Below are positions 43,801 through 57,989 of a stretch of DNA of 64,000 bases, one piece after another. Numbering within the stretch: position 1 is the first letter of the stretch; every line of letters begins with the position of its first letter. Below the pieces are notes generated by a model. It was not told the origin of the DNA. It saw only the letters and a program-made list of their open reading frames with translations, and did not search any database. Source of the DNA: Multifurca ochricompacta (Eukaryota; Basidiomycota; Agaricomycetes; Russulales; Russulaceae); contig WTXG01000089.1 of the NCBI GenBank assembly GCA_022496185.1, positions 62,001 through 126,000 on the forward strand, given 5' to 3'. Both the position numbers and the translations under genes were made by a program.

Positions 43801-46800
43801 GCCCGATTTGAGTCGAGACAATCCCCTCCCCCCCCCCACACACACACCGTGCAATTTGAAACGACGGTATTTTCCATACAAACGAGTACCCAAATGCAGT
43901 GTTTTTTTTCGGTAAACGATGAGGGTGGTTACTGTCCAAAGGAGAAGCGCGCGTGGTAGAGTGCTGTACCATAAACATTTATCGTTAGAAGCGTTTTTTT
44001 TTTTTTTTTTGTCTTAGTTGGCCCCTGTTGGCAGTGAACTTGGCAGCCAGAGATCAAAAAAAAAAAAGCTCCACTTTAGAGAGAGGGGCCCAAGAAGCAG
44101 AACGTATAAAACACTAGCTAGTAGTGGTATTGAAAAAGAAAAGAAAAAAAAAAGGGGAGGGGGGGGGCGGGGGGTTTCAAGAGCGACCTGCCAGCAGCGG
44201 TGCGGCTATCAACGCGACACAGCCACAGCCAGCCTTTTGACCCTTGCTGTGATTTCCGGTCCGGGATCCGGGTGTTACCGACGTTGCTCTTGGTGGTCCT
44301 ACCACACCCTACAATCAGTAGATCGTTCAGAGCAACAGCCATACCAGGCCCCCCAGGAAAAAAAACCAAAGGACAGAAAAATAAATAATCCCCCAAGTCA
44401 GATTTTTGTGTCAACCGAAAAAGCCTTGTATTTTGACTACCCAAAAAAAACAAATAAAAAACAAACTCTGCCCTTGCTATGTATTGTCCACTCCACAGTT
44501 TACAAATTTGACGAACGAACGACGCGATTTGTCTTGCTTGGCCCGTTTAAATAATATATGCAATCGATGGAACGGGAAATAAGAAAAAAGAAAAAAAGAT
44601 ACAAGTCCGATAGGTTGATACTAAAAAGAAAATCAAATTAATACAACAATAAACCCTGTGCTGCTTGCATCGCCCCAAAGTTACCACAACAACAACAATT
44701 GGCCATGGGGACGGCAAATCCATGTACACAATTACAATGCACACCGGCCCAAGCATGCATGGATGCAAGCATCATCGCACGCAAGCAACATCCGGTAACG
44801 TTTTATCCTCACTGACTGAGCGATAAACCCAACATATTTTTTCGTGTTGTTTTCTTTTTCTTTTTGTTCTTTTTAGTTTTAGTTTTTTGTAAGCGAGTGC
44901 CAGTCACGGATCACGGCTCATATATATATATATTATATATATTTTAAGAGTTTGAGAGAGATGGCGAACCCCGAGGCAGAGGCTGTGCAAAAAGCTGTCC
45001 CTTGTCCTTATCCTTGCCCTTGTCTTGTCCGTGTTCCATTATCCGTGAACCTGATAGACCAGAACAGGTCCGTGCCTGCCTGTATTACCTTATCCATTGG
45101 CGACCACAAACCATTTCTTCCCGTTCCTCGCGCAGTAGCGTCTATCTTGTGGAAAGGAACGGGTTCTCCCGGCGACATGATGGTGGAATATACATCGCAC
45201 GCACACATCGCACCACAGCTCCATCGGAAACGGGGAGGGGGAAGTATGAAACGGGCATGATCGCGCATCAATCACCAGGGCAATTAGGAAAAGTTGAAAA
45301 GAAAGAGAGAGAGATAGAGAATAGAGAGAGAGGATCGATGCATACATCCCGAAAAGGAACGGAAGAAGAAAAAATCAATAAATCAATAAACATAAAGGAC
45401 AATGGATGCAATAAGGATTCATTTAGCGGTGCATATATGCGCACGCATTGTCCTTGTTTCTTTGCTACGTAGAGTGGGGAGGGGTTTGGTTTCTAGAAAA
45501 GAATAAAGGAATGTGAGTCATACCTAGATCCGCGTTGGGTTCATGAAAATGTGGGATTGAACACGAGTGCGTGCCCCCTTTAGATACCGACGTCCCCGAG
45601 CCTTGTAAGCCAATGGAAAAAAAAAAAAAAGAGAAAAAGAGAAAGCGAGTGAGGATAGAGCCGATTCGGAGAGAAAGGAAAACGCCGAAAAGGATGCCAA
45701 TACTAATACCAATACTAATAGAACAGAAGAGAAGACGAAGAAGGCGCGTTGGGTACCTATGCCCGATGCATGTAAAGCTGCTGCTCCTGCTGCTGCTGCC
45801 CAGGTCATCCGTCTCTCACGTGCGTATTTCGGCGCGATCCGAGTCGAGACGCGCGTTCGCCCCCAGCGGGCTCCATTCTGTCTGTCAATAAAATAAAAAA
45901 TAAAAAATAAAAAAAGGAAAGAAGGGTTCAAGGGTCAAGGGCAACCCGTGTGGGCGCGATCACGACATCGCAAAAACCATTTCACTTCTCGATCTCACAA
46001 CCGCGTCGTCAGTAGAGTAGAGAGACACACAAAGAAAGAAAGTCCCCCCGCTTCTTCATTCTTAGACACACAGGAATCTGAGCCCTTTTTTTTTAAAAAA
46101 AAAAAAATTTATTTATTTTTGTTTGCCACAGCCACGCAGGGTATACCAACCAAACCATCCAAAACTTTTTGTTCCGTTCGCCCACTCCAGTTTCGGCATG
46201 CATGCGCAATAAGTTGAAAGATATAAAGATGGGAGGGGAGACAGTTTGGGGAGGGGGGGGCGGGGTTAGTTTGGCAAATCGGTCCTATCACTATCCAGCG
46301 TCAAAATTTGAAAATTGATCGGGGGGGGCGGAGACGCAGTGTCAGTCAAAGACGCCACAGAGTCTGACACCTACGAGAGAGGAAGAAGAATATGCATATA
46401 TACATACATAAATAAGAGATAAAATTAAATTAAATTAAAGAGAGAAAAAAAAAAGATTGAATTGGGTTAAAAAAAAAAAAAAGAAACCTAACTTCCACCA
46501 GAACGGAATGGGGTTACGCCCTGTCACGGCAGTTTCAACTTTTAAGGTAAGGCAGGCATGGCATGGGCGGGTAGGTAAGGGACCACCTCCCAAGTCACAA
46601 TGACGCGCGAATGGCAAAGAGAAACCCGTCCCGATTCAAACACATTCTTGCACAGCGTCATGACTTGGAGGGGCCTCGGCTTACACGTGTACCCCCTCGT
46701 CATTAAAAGATAGTTTTAATTTTGAGACGATGCCGATGCCTACTGAGGACAATAAATAAATATATATATTGGGTGAGCAGAGCAAGAGCGCACAATTCGG

Positions 46801-47470
46801 GTCAAAGGGATACCCGGACCGCTTAAAACAGACTTGCTATATTTGGTAGAGGTAATTCCTTTGCTGCCAAGATGTTTTGACACTGTTTGTCTGTGTCCGT
46901 TCCTTTCGTAGTTTTATGATGAAAGTTTTCTTTTTTTTGAAAGTACTACGTGAAGAATCCCCGTCATTGATATTTGTGTTGTATGTTTATGGTTATGATG
47001 TGCGTAATGTGTCCGTTACCGTAACAAATATCCCAAACCCAAAGTATAAGCAAGCGTAAAGCGAACATCTATCTAAGAAAAACGGTCGCTAAAGTCGGGC
47101 ATCACGATAGTGAGGCGACAGCGGGTAAGAAAGTAGGTTTCAAAAGAGGGGTGGGCGGCATAGATAAGCGAATAGTGTTACGAATAGAAAAGGGAGAGGA
47201 GAGAAGAGTGTATGGCGTCCGTGATCGCGTCAAGAAAGCAGTCTGGCGAATAAGAGGGCTGGGGATAATGTACGAATATGTGACGTTGAGGCGATCGATG
47301 CAATGAGAGAATTATATGATGAGGGTGGGCGGGGGTGGGAATGATGCGCGTAGATGTACAATACTTGAACCGGTGACGGTTTATTGGCAAATATCAAATA
47401 ATACACTTCTTCTTTTACTGTCTTCAAGATGATGGTGGTGGGCGATAGCGGCGGGGGCGACCATAATGCA
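40880..47470. other. Gene-poor low-complexity region
   Basis: About 6.6 kb with no recognisable gene on either strand. It is full of homopolymers (A, T and G runs of 8-16), (CA)n at 41258-41284, (TA)n at about 44922-44942, and A/G-rich or C/T-rich tracts. A hairpin CGTGGGAA/TTCCCACG lies at 41128-41146, followed by a doubled TAACGATGACG. Confidence 0.55.
41128..41168. repeat. Hairpin plus tandem 11-mer
   Basis: CGTGGGAA (41128-41135) and TTCCCACG (41139-41146) are perfect inverted arms with a 3-nt loop. TAACGATGACG then occurs twice in a row (41147-41157, 41158-41168). TGACG is the core of CRE-like bZIP sites, which makes a regulatory role possible but unproven. Confidence 0.6.
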
Positions 47471-47474
47471 ACCT

Positions 47475-48208
47475 TCAGTGAACGACAACGTCCCAAACGT
47501 CGTCCTTCGACTGAGCACGTATGAGGCCGTGAGCGCGAGTGTAACCGCCCAAAAAGTCGACACGTCGGAGTCCTTTCCCTCGCTGAGCCGGATCCGTGCC
47601 GACGCGCCGCTCGAACGCCTGGAAAATTTCCGCCTTCCTTGCCTTGTTCATAGCATTATATTCGTCTGCCTTGACCGCGGTGCGGAGATGAAAGTAGACA
47701 GAGGTGAGAACGTCCGAGACGGTGACGATGGCGTTCCCTGGTGAGAGACCGAGGTCGGGTCGAACGGTAAAGAGCCAGGGAAGACCACCAACGCGAAGGG
47801 AAAGAGAGGGGAGTGGGGGGCTGGATGCGGGAGTGGCGAGAATGGCAGGTGACAAGCGTAGGTTGGATTGAGTTGGGTGATGACGCATGTCGTACTGCAA
47901 GCTTGGCGCAGCAAGTGCGGGATGGAGGTATACACCGGGAGTAAGAGGTGCTGGGGGGATGAAGGGGAGAGCGTGTGGTTGGGGATGGGGGAAGGGGTGT
48001 AGACACGGGGATGAGGCGGAGAGGGATATGATGAGATTGAGGCGTGAGAGTGAGCCGGCGATGAGAATGCCACGTCAGGGAGAGGTGGTGGTGTTGACGG
48101 CCCAGGTGATGGGGCGAGCGAGGATGTTGAAGATGCTGGGGACGGGATGGAGCGCACCTCAGCGACGGGGTTGTCGTTGAAACGAGCGCGACGCTCTTTG
48201 GTGGACAT
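47475..48208 (-). CDS. DUF6699-like domain protein, copy 1
   Basis: Minus strand. The start MSTKERRARFNDNPVAE (48208) is followed by a Ser/Pro-rich linker. The C-terminal domain runs about 47475-47950: APLTPGVYLHPALAAPSL, QYDMRHHPTQ, GLPWLFTVRPDLGLSPGNAI, VTVSDVLTSVYFHLRTAV, then KGLRRVDFLGGYTRAHGL. This pattern (HPxL...YDxR, a short aromatic strand, VxDVL, RRVDFL) is that of basidiomycete DUF6699 proteins, whose role is unknown. The N-terminal and C-terminal parts are in different frames around 47950-47990, where a run of six C/G lies; a small intron or an indel could explain this. Confidence 0.75.
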
Positions 48209-48214
48209 GGCTAA

Positions 48215-51200
48215 CTGTATACGGAAGTGGTTGTGGATGTTCTAGTGGATATGAAGTGGGAGAGGAGTAACGAGTTTGAGATTGAAGAGTTGTCTAACGG
48301 AAGTTGGGGTTGAGGAAAGATAGTGAGTAGAGGTAGGATGAGGGGAAGTTAAATAAGAATGAAGGGGGAGGACAGCGCAGTTGTTTGATGGAAGAGAGCG
48401 TCTATAAGAGAAGAAGAAGGGAAAAGGGAAAATATAATATAAATTAAAATAAAAGTCACGGTTCTCAGGTTGCTATACATGAGCGGGCAGAAACCAACAA
48501 CTAGGCGTCTCTCAATAAATTCAAATTTTACTCTTAACCGGAGTAATCCCGAATCATTCACAGTCGATCTCTTTCATTTGAGGCCGTGTTAAAGACCCCC
48601 TCCTCCCCTTGAACCGCGTGTTCGGCTTGGTTTTTTGGGCTAAAATGGTCTCGCGTGCTCATCCGGTCATTCTACTGTCCGTAACCCAGAAAAATCTCAG
48701 CGACCCGGATTTTTCGATCCACACTTCCCACGGTTAGAAGGGGGAGGAGGGGGGGGTATAGTCTCTTTCTTATCTGTCAATGTCAATTGACATTGAATAT
48801 CACCCCCCTCCCCCGACGCCAAAAATCCGTATATGACACAGCCCCGCGACCCCGTCCCCCGTCCCCTTTGGAGCACCGCCTTTCCCGGGACCTTGTCTTT
48901 ATTCTTTTCCTTCTCTCCTTTCCTTTCTATTCGTACCTTCCATGGAGCCCTAGGAGCGCTATCCTTGGGTGACACCTTATGACTCCCTTTTTTTTTTGCA
49001 AATTGAAGAGGGGAGGGGGGTGGCGGGGTGGCGGGCCCGTCGCATGCCTCGTTTTACGACGTTCACCTCATGTCCCATGTCCATGTTTCACAATACCATA
49101 CAGTCTTTCCTGGTGGTGACACTTGGTCCCCATCTCAAGACGTTCGTTCTAAGGATACTACATATAGTGGGTGGCGAACTACCGCTCTCGGGACCCGACC
49201 CGACGCGATCTCCCGCAAGATCCATGTGAGGTGGTATCGCCACGTAAGTGCGTTGATTCTATACGTGGTCTTAGGGTATATCTAAGTATCTAACGTATCG
49301 AACTAACAAGCAACAACAACAACAACAACAACAATTCTAGGGGTCCAGGATTTACGGAAGCTGTTAGGCGGCTCTGACAATGCGCAGATCCTTGTCCGCA
49401 ATCCGCAATGTAAATTAATCGCAGTTTCAGCGTTTCACTGCCACTGCGCCGCGACCAACCACTTTACACACTCAGGGACTCAACTACTCGTCGGGTCCAG
49501 ACTCGAGGGTCTGCTTTTGGGTCACGTGCATCTGTCACTTTCGGTTACCATATTATTATCATCCCCCTCCCCCTTTTGAAACGCCATCGCATTGCTATGC
49601 GACCACAATCCCGTCGCACCGCCCACGGCCTTCACAGGTGGCTAGCAAACTATTCTCTACCCGTGACGGGCGCGCAACGTGATAGCTAAGTACCCCAATT
49701 GATCTAGTTAAAGGTAACAACGTATCAGAGGGATATTTGATTCCCCACAAGGATTGATTACCATTCATCCGCAGTCTGCTTTAGAGCCGTTTCTTAGTCT
49801 GTCCCTCCCTGCCAAAACAAGGGGTGTCGGACGACTCTGCATCTGGACGTATCCCCATATGTTCCAGCCTTTAGCTTCTGTGGCTTCCATCCCACCCCCC
49901 CCCCCCCCCACCCGCTCCTTCTCGCGGCAATGGGAGATTGGCTCGTTCGCCCCACATTCTGCGCTCATTTATTTTGGCCTGCATGGAAACCCAACGATTG
50001 AATATCGTCAAGCTACGCCACCCATCGCCTTCTCTCCGGCCGCTCGGCGGCGATCAAAGCGGCGGTTCCGGGGCCTCCGCGGTCACCTGAGGGACTTATG
50101 GGGGTCGTTAATGCACTTCCTATCCTTTTCCTTGTTGCTGACCAAAGACGATTTCGATCAACCCGAGTGGTTGGGTCAGCAGCTTCTCGACCGACAAGGA
50201 CCTGGAACTGTTTTCTAACCTTGGCCCCTCATTCCGCCCCACCCCCGCTCGAACCGTCGTTCCTTGCCTTTCGGAAGTATCATGTGTCTAGGACACCGGT
50301 TATTGAACCTTGAGTCTGAAACGTTACAAGTAAGACTTTTGAACGAGGCCTATTCGTCTCCCTCTGGTGGCGGGATCAATCGGGACCAGTCTCAGCTAGC
50401 ACCGGTTCACACGTCGTTAGGTACAAACCCCGCCTCGACGAGAGAGAGAGAGAGAGTAATCAACGCCGTCCTGCTTCCTTCAAGTCTCTGCTATCCAAAT
50501 AAGTCGAGCCGCATCGTTTTAGTTCGCCACTCTAAGTCCCCCCCCCTCCCCACGCTTCGGGTTCGAAGCTCTAACAATCCAAAAAGAGTGGTCTTCTATT
50601 CGTGTTCCTGTGTTAAATCTGCTCTTCTTTTTTTGCTATCGAGTGGACCCTGCACAGCTCCGGAAATTGTCAACGGATTCAGCAATACAGCATAGGAAAC
50701 CGAGCAAGTCCACCGCATAGCACTTCTACTGGTCCCCCTCCTCCCCGCTTCCCTCTTTATTTTATTTTTTTCTTCCTTTCTCTGACACTTGGAAGCCACG
50801 TCTCGCGGAGTTTCAGCGACAAATTTGTTCTTTTTATTTTCAAACTCAATCGGGCGTGTGGATGCAGGCGTGGGCGCAGGCGCAAGTTGGAGAAATGGAG
50901 CACTGCAGTCTTTCATCGCCGGCCGTCTGGATCGTTATCGATTGTGGCAAGAAAAGGAGAGAGGGCATGCGAATGTTTAGTGCCATCACTGGAAGAAGGC
51001 GAACGCGATCCACTCATATGCGGTGGAATGATGGGCATGGTGATCTATGAACGCGGTTGCAATAAATCACCCTGCATGGGCTTTGCTGTGTCCTTAACCC
51101 TACACGGCCGCTTACTATGCATAATGTAACTTCATTTCTCTTTTCTTTTGTCGTTCGTTGTTATTGTCATTGTTATTGTTGTTGTTGTCGTCGTCTTACC

Positions 51201-54200
51201 AACTTTGTTCATTCGTTACGGTCCGTCCCGCGACTGTTCACATATGATCATGCCCAATAGCTCAGCGACCTCGTGTTTTCCCTTTTTTTTTTATTTTTAA
51301 AAAAAAAGAAACATTTTGACGGAACCTCCATCGTTGCGAGTGCGGTGTTCCACTACAGCTACGGCGCTGAACGAGCTCCATGATCCATGCATCACGGCTG
51401 TGCATTTTATAACTTCTTGTTTTAGCACAGAACATGCCTCTCGACAGGTGTTCTCTGTCTGTCGTTAACTTTCATTTTATTATTTACTAACAAAGAAAGC
51501 TCGGAACTATTTTAATAGAGTCCCACGCACGTGAATAATTAGTTTTTGGCAATACACATACGTCAGAGTTCAGTTATGACGCGACCAACGTTCACATGAG
51601 TCGGCTCTTCCCACCCCCCCTCCTCCTCCTCCTCCTCCCTCTCCTTGGGCACTCTGACGACAAGAAAGTGGCTAGTGATCTTCTTTGAACCAGGAGGGGA
51701 ACTGGTCAATCCCAGAGGGAGGGGGAGGGGGATAGGAATGAATGTTGTATATTATAAAGTAAGTAATTATGAATGACAGTTATATCGGAACTTTCAACCC
51801 GGCCCCGACCACGTTTTTTTCTTTTCCGTGTGGGCTTGCTTAAGTAAAACGTGTTTACTACCTCGCAAGCGAGCAAGGATTATTTAGCATTTAGCATTTT
51901 TTTTTTTTGGGTTCCCTGTCGTTTCCAAGGATGGGATGGGATGGGATGAATGGAATAATCGTAAGGAAACGTTAACTGTACTGCACACACACACACCACA
52001 CACGTCATAGCCCGCCATGCGTGAACAGCTTTTTTTTTCTCCGTATGAGAATTGTCACATGCGCTCGCTCCTCCACGGGTACGGGTAACGGTAACGGATA
52101 CGGGGTATGCACCCCGACAATTGTTTTTTTTTTTTCGAGTTACTGAGTACTCGGACTCAGGCTGTAGTAATGATTGATGATTATGATAATGAAATGATGA
52201 TTTTGATGATGGTGGTGTTTGGTGCTTTTAGTGGTGATCGCAAGGATGTTTTTGTTTCCCCTCCCTCCCGCCAACAACAACAATGTCCCTCCCTTCCTTC
52301 CGTTGTTGCTTCTATTATTAACTTACCTATTTGTTATTTCGAATTTACAAGCAGAGGAGGCAGAGCGGAACCTATGCGCCACGCCACGCCGCGGTGGAGA
52401 AAAAAAAAAAAAAAGAAAGAAAACAGTAGAGAAAGATAAAAAGATAAGAATGTTACGTCAAGTGTTGAAGTTGAAGAGGAGATGGTGAGAAGCGGGGGCA
52501 GGAGTAGTCCGAACTGTCGTTGTGTCATCAATCAATCATGATGGTGACTATGACAGGTGTCATCATATCTCATATCCAATCCACCAATCCCTCACCCCCA
52601 CCTCCACCCTTTCCATTAGTTCTCATTCATGTTCTTAGTTCCATGTGGCGTGGCTTAACTCAGCTCCATCATCAACAATGCAATTCCAAAAATAAACGCC
52701 ACGTGCGCTCCAACTCAACGTCCATCATGATCAGTGGCCCTGCACTGTACTGTACTGTACTGTACTTGTACTGTGTTTTTTTGTACAAGGTTTGTGATTT
52801 TGATTTTGTAATGCTGCACATACGCACACGCACCACACTTTCTTATCCTTCTTTATTCTTCTTCTGAACTTTATACTATACGATACTAGCGTTCTTCCTG
52901 TATGGGTCAGGCAGACCAAAGGTTAGAGTTTCTTATTGGTATTGAAACTTTCCACGTCCCAGGGACTTCTCATCTGTGCGTCTCTCCATGGTTATAGTTT
53001 CAAAACTCGGAATCTAGATCTGAATACCCTGCACTTCTTATCTGGGCGGCTCATTGGGGGGGGGGGGTGGTGGTGGTGTGTGAGTGTTTTTCATGTGCCT
53101 TGCTTCAGCCGTGCTTCTGCCAGGCCACGAGTCACAACAAAAGCAACAACCCATAACAACGGCAATGGCAACAATAGCGGCATCGGCATCGTCGGCGTCG
53201 GCGTCGGGGGCGGTTGCTTCCTGCCAGGCGCCAAGTGCGTCATCGTGATCGGTGGCCTTTTGGCCTTTTTTGACTCCTCGACCAGGCGTCTGTCTTGTGT
53301 CCGTCCGCGATATCGCAAGCGAGAAGAAGCGACGCCTCGACAGGTGATTAGTGCCGGAACCTTTGAGTTCGAGTCGTCTTACTTACTTCGTCCTTGAGAG
53401 AGATAGTAGCTTCGGAAATCATTTCGTAAACCGAGAGGGGTTCTAGCCCCTGGTTGCTTATCCACACACAATCGAATCGACTGGCGTCCCCACGCTGTTT
53501 GCACGAGGAACCCCCTTTTGCCTTGTCTTCGTCATTCCCACTAAGACTGGGCTGTGAAGTTGATAATAATATCTACTTTGGACTCGTGTCGCTTATCGTT
53601 CCCTTTTGTGGAAGGTTGCGCCTGCGTCCACGAGATGGCATCATCATTCCTCTCTCTCTCTTTTTTTTTTCTAATCTTGTGCCTGTCCTGTCCCTCTCTA
53701 AGCGCAGGGACCCCCCTCCCCCCCCCCATCACAAGAACTCTGCCTCCGTGTTTCCGTGTTATCGCTTTTATTTTAATTTTTTGCGAACGTAATGACACCT
53801 TCCATGGGGTGTAATCATTTTCACTATCTGGCCGGCGGTTCTATCCCATTCGAAGCCATGCCTCGTGGGGCCGCTCCACCTACTGTCCGCTCCCGCCGAG
53901 GGGTGCACGATACGTACCTGTGCTATGTATGTGATGTCGATAAGCCGTGGCACTTTGGAAAGTGGCGACGGGCTAGACCTTCGCGGACCGAAGAGATTAG
54001 CAGTAAGGGTGGGTTTGGGGACGAGCGCTCACCTCAGATTGGGCTTAGAGGTGAGTGTGCATCCATGCTACATGAATGGGGATTCTTACAGGTGTCCCTG
54101 CAATAGACAACATTAGGTACAGAACAGAAGCTTCCGGGTTATCGGATAAGTGAGAATACTGAAAAGGTTATGTTGCTGCGTTGCCTCAGCGCATCTGGAT

Positions 54201-56200
54201 ATGTGGTACCAATGATTGTACTCCGCCGAACCTAAACTTTCATTCATACATTGGCTTTTTTTCATTAGACTCTCTTCGTTTTCTTTCACAGCCTCCATCG
54301 ATATTACGCATTGCACTGCTGGGGATAGCTTAGGCATGTCTTCGGAACGCTGCGCCACACAGTGTTCTCCCAGGTCTTTGCATCAAACCACAAGCACGCC
54401 CACATCCGGGGAATGTCGTCTTTCCTGGTATGTGCTTGACATCACTGGTCATGGTCATATCTCTTTGACGGACAGTAATATGCAAGTAAGTCTACGCCCA
54501 GTTTTTTTCGCGCCCAAAATGTGGATTGTCACGTGATATATTTACTGCGGCACATGATTGTGGGAATAATAGGTATTCCCTCCCCCGCCCCATCACCACG
54601 AGTCGCAATCGCAAAGACAGCTGCTTTATCTGACCCGTCCTTGACCAACCACCCATTATCAGCATCATGCATCCTTTCCTTCTCCGATAGATATCTAAGG
54701 GCCCTATTCGTCCTGTGCAACTTTCTAGGGTGTTCAGTGGATATGACCGGCCACCGGAGATACATTTACTAAAATGTCTATCGTGCCTTAATCTAATGTG
54801 TCCTTCTCGAGGGGATTTTTTTTATTTAAGGAATCAAATGACAGAGAACCCATTAGCCCTTCCCACTATGCCCGTGAAAAGAAGCCATTTTTCGGCGGTG
54901 CGCTGAGGAGGGACGAATGAATGACCTAGGATCAAAGCCGTAATCAACCCCCGGAGTTCTTCTTGACTTGACTAGTTATTTATCCTTGTACGTTGCTGGA
55001 GTGATTATGTCCTTTTAAGTCTGACATGGTATGATATATCATCTCCTCCGGTGTCTCATCTTCCACTTACTGCGACAGTGACAGAGAGGTGTGGAAACGT
55101 GGAAACTCGAAATTGTGTTATACTGATTGGGCGTAAGGTAAAGGTAGAGGGAAAGTTGATGAGGTGAGATAAGGTACCTTGTGTAGCCCCCTCCCCCCCA
55201 TCATCCATCTCGTGTTCTCTCTTCAGGACCCGGATTACTTTGTTTGTGCATAATCCATTTTTTTCAATGATGCTTTAGTGGGGGGGGGGGTGTTCAATTA
55301 AACCTGATCCGTCCAAGTGACTAGAGCTATCGGCGCGCTGCTGGCTCAGAATGGTTGGGCTGGGTGACCTTCTTCCGCACGTGTTCCGATGAGGGGGGGA
55401 GGGGGGGGCGACGAAAAGGGTAATTCGATCGTTCATGGTTTCATCGTTTCGTTGAATTGAGTGAGTGAGCCGTCCATCACCGTAATGATGAGCGAGAGTC
55501 CACTGACGGAAGCCGCTTTCCCATCAAGTCGAGTGTCCCCAGGGCGGGTGTGTGTGCGTGTGCGTGTGTTGTGTGTGGGTGGGCGGGTTTGTGTTGATAC
55601 GGACTACTCCCTACCCCTTGATATCGCTCACCATCCATTCTCATGAAAAAAAAAAGAAAAATTACGGCCCATGAAGACGACCTCAGGCAACTTGATCACA
55701 AAAAGCGTTGTCATGGGTGAGGGCGCTTCTTTTGGCTTGCTTGAAGGAGAGTAATGTTAATGGCGGCGGCAATGACAACGACGGGCGGACCGAATTCAAC
55801 GCCACTCTCAGACTCAGACCGACACGACAACGATAGACGACCTTCATTCAAATTTATTTCAATTCATTTTTTCATTCTCATTCATTCATATCATCACATC
55901 ATTCTCCCTTTTCTTTTTTTTTTCCCCCTCGACTCGTCTGTCTACGTTCACCAGTCTTTGCCTCATCTGACAGCTTCTTCCCTCGTTTCATCTCCCACTT
56001 CAAGCTCTCTTGGGAGACGAGCTTCCCCGCCTTACTATTAGGGCATGCTCGGGCCGGCTGGGGCTTCATAATCTTCTCTTCTTCATACTTGGGTACTTGG
56101 TACTTGGTACTTGATACTTTCAGTTTCAGGGTACCCCGCCCCACCCGCCCCGCCCTCTGTTATAAGACCTCTCTTGTTCTCGGCTTCGAGATTTACGCCT
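48215..56200. other. Gene-poor low-complexity region
   Basis: About 8 kb without a recognisable protein domain. Notable sequence: (CAA)n at 49309-49334, several poly-C/G runs, a (CT)-rich stretch at 53648-53670, and CCACGCC units near 52378. ORFs up to about 150 codons occur on both strands but are compositionally simple and overlap each other. Confidence 0.5.
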
Positions 56201-56286
56201 GACCTTGAACATCACTTGTAACTTGGCATCCCAACCTCCACTTTTTATCAAGGAGGGATCGTCCCAGCCAGAGAGAATCACGCGCA

Positions 56287-57986
56287 ATGTCCCACGCTAC
56301 CGCCCACGAAGACTCGGATGCTCACTACCGTCATCATCATCACCATCACCACCACCATCATCACCCAAACCATCGACACGCCGTTCCTCCTCGACCCATT
56401 CTGAATCACCGTACAACAATCTCACACCCAGGAAAACAGTCTACAGGACACCCTCAGAGTGCGCACGCCATTCACTCTGCGTATTCATTTCCCACCAGCT
56501 ACTCATATCGCTTCAATCCACTCTCAGACCGCGTTCGATTGTCCATGCGACGGTCCTTTGACACACCGAGGCGCAATGATGATCGATACGCTGGTGTGAT
56601 CGCCGCCGTCTCGCAAGCTAGGGAGCGTATCCGTTTGTATGAACGGGAAGATGAGACTGGCGCCCAGTCACCCACGCGCCGGCCGCGCTCCCGGAGCTTT
56701 GGGATCAACCCAACAATCAGCGAGGGAAACGCGATCAATCTCGATCTTCAATCTGTTGCTGCTGAACCCACTCATTCGCCGCAGACACGTCACGTTACAA
56801 GGACTCCTTATTCTCAACATCAACAACAACTGCCTTTGTCTCCATCATCTAATTCCACTCCTCAAATCGAACCACAACAACTACCGAGCAACTTTGGCTT
56901 TGGACCCACTTTCGCTTCCCAGGTCCCATTGTTTCACCCCCCCGTTGCGCCCACCTTCCCGCCTGTAACAATGTCCTATCCAACAATGTCTGCTTACCCG
57001 GCGCAGTTCTTAACTCCTGTGGTGGTCAATTGTATCAGCAACCTCAGAGGACCTCACCTTATGTCCTTCCCACACCGCTCGTACCCATTCCGAGCCTTAT
57101 CCCAACACCCATGGCCACGTCATTGACATTACCCTCTTCCTGGGCGCCCAACACGCCACAGATCCAGCTGCCAGCTGCTTACGGCCCTTCTCCGGCCACG
57201 TCTATGCGCAACTCCAACCCGTGGCGACCCCATCGGGAGCGATCGCATGGCAGCCTCATCCCCATCCCCACCCGGGAATGTCCGCCGCGGCGTTCTGGTC
57301 AATGCCAGCACTCGTGACTCCAAGCATTCCGCCGACACCGCTACACCCGGACATACCTTTGCTCTATCCGGCGGCCTCCCCCTCCCGGGCACCCAACCAT
57401 TTTGGGCACCCACCGAGTCGTGGCCACCGTCGGAGAGTACGCTTCCACTGCACGTCGCGCCATGGCTGGCACCGAACCCAGCCAACGCCGATCGGCCGCA
57501 CGTCGTGTGGGACGTCTCGGAGCCGCCCTCGAAGGCCCGTCGGATATCGGGTAAGGACATCTTCGTGGACATGCAGGACGCGTTCTCGCCCGATGCGACT
57601 GCGGTGTTCCCAGAGACGGACGAAATCGTGGTCGTGTGCAACACGGTACTGGCGCCGGACATATGGCCGCCGATCAGGATCAGGAAGAACAAATCACGTC
57701 TGGAGACGTGTTCTGGGCGATCTACGAGTTCTTCCAGAAGCCGATCACGCGTGATGAAGTTGAACTCATTAAAAGCCGTTCTGAAGACGAGTTTCGGAGG
57801 TTGGTCGAGGCGTGTTATCGCCGATGCTTGCGCGCGCCTGGTCTGGCGGATATCACTCGGAGGCAAGGGGTGAAGCGCGTTGATTGTTTGGAAGACCGCA
57901 CTGCTTGGTGGGGGATGTGGCCTGTGTGGGCCGTGGATGGGACGTGGAGTCTCCACCTTGGTTTGATGCCATCTCCTCGTGCGTGA
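56287..57986 (+). pseudogene. DUF6699-like domain protein, copy 2, with frame changes
   Basis: Starts MSHATAHEDSDAHYR and enters a His tract of eleven residues (56330-56363), then a Ser/Pro/Gln-rich region. The C-terminal domain includes LPLHVAPWLAPN, VVWDVSEPPSKARR, CNTVLAPDIWPPIRIR, ITSGDVFWAIYEFFQKPIT, and RRQGVKRVDCLEDRTAWWGM, ending near 57984-57986. The frame moves four times (near 57010, 57190, 57390 and 57697), each equal to one lost base. The last falls in an A run where AAAA would restore the frame. The conserved domain is otherwise clean, so either decay is very recent or bases are missing from the assembly. Confidence 0.75.
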
Positions 57987-57989
57987 TAC

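Noticed and set aside
45002..45931. Overlapping ORFs of 100-156 codons on both strands
   Set aside because: They are made of low-complexity sequence, overlap each other and show no domain or splice logic.
52107..53397. Plus-strand ORFs up to 153 codons
   Set aside because: Poly-A, poly-G and trinucleotide repeats dominate them; no recognisable protein.
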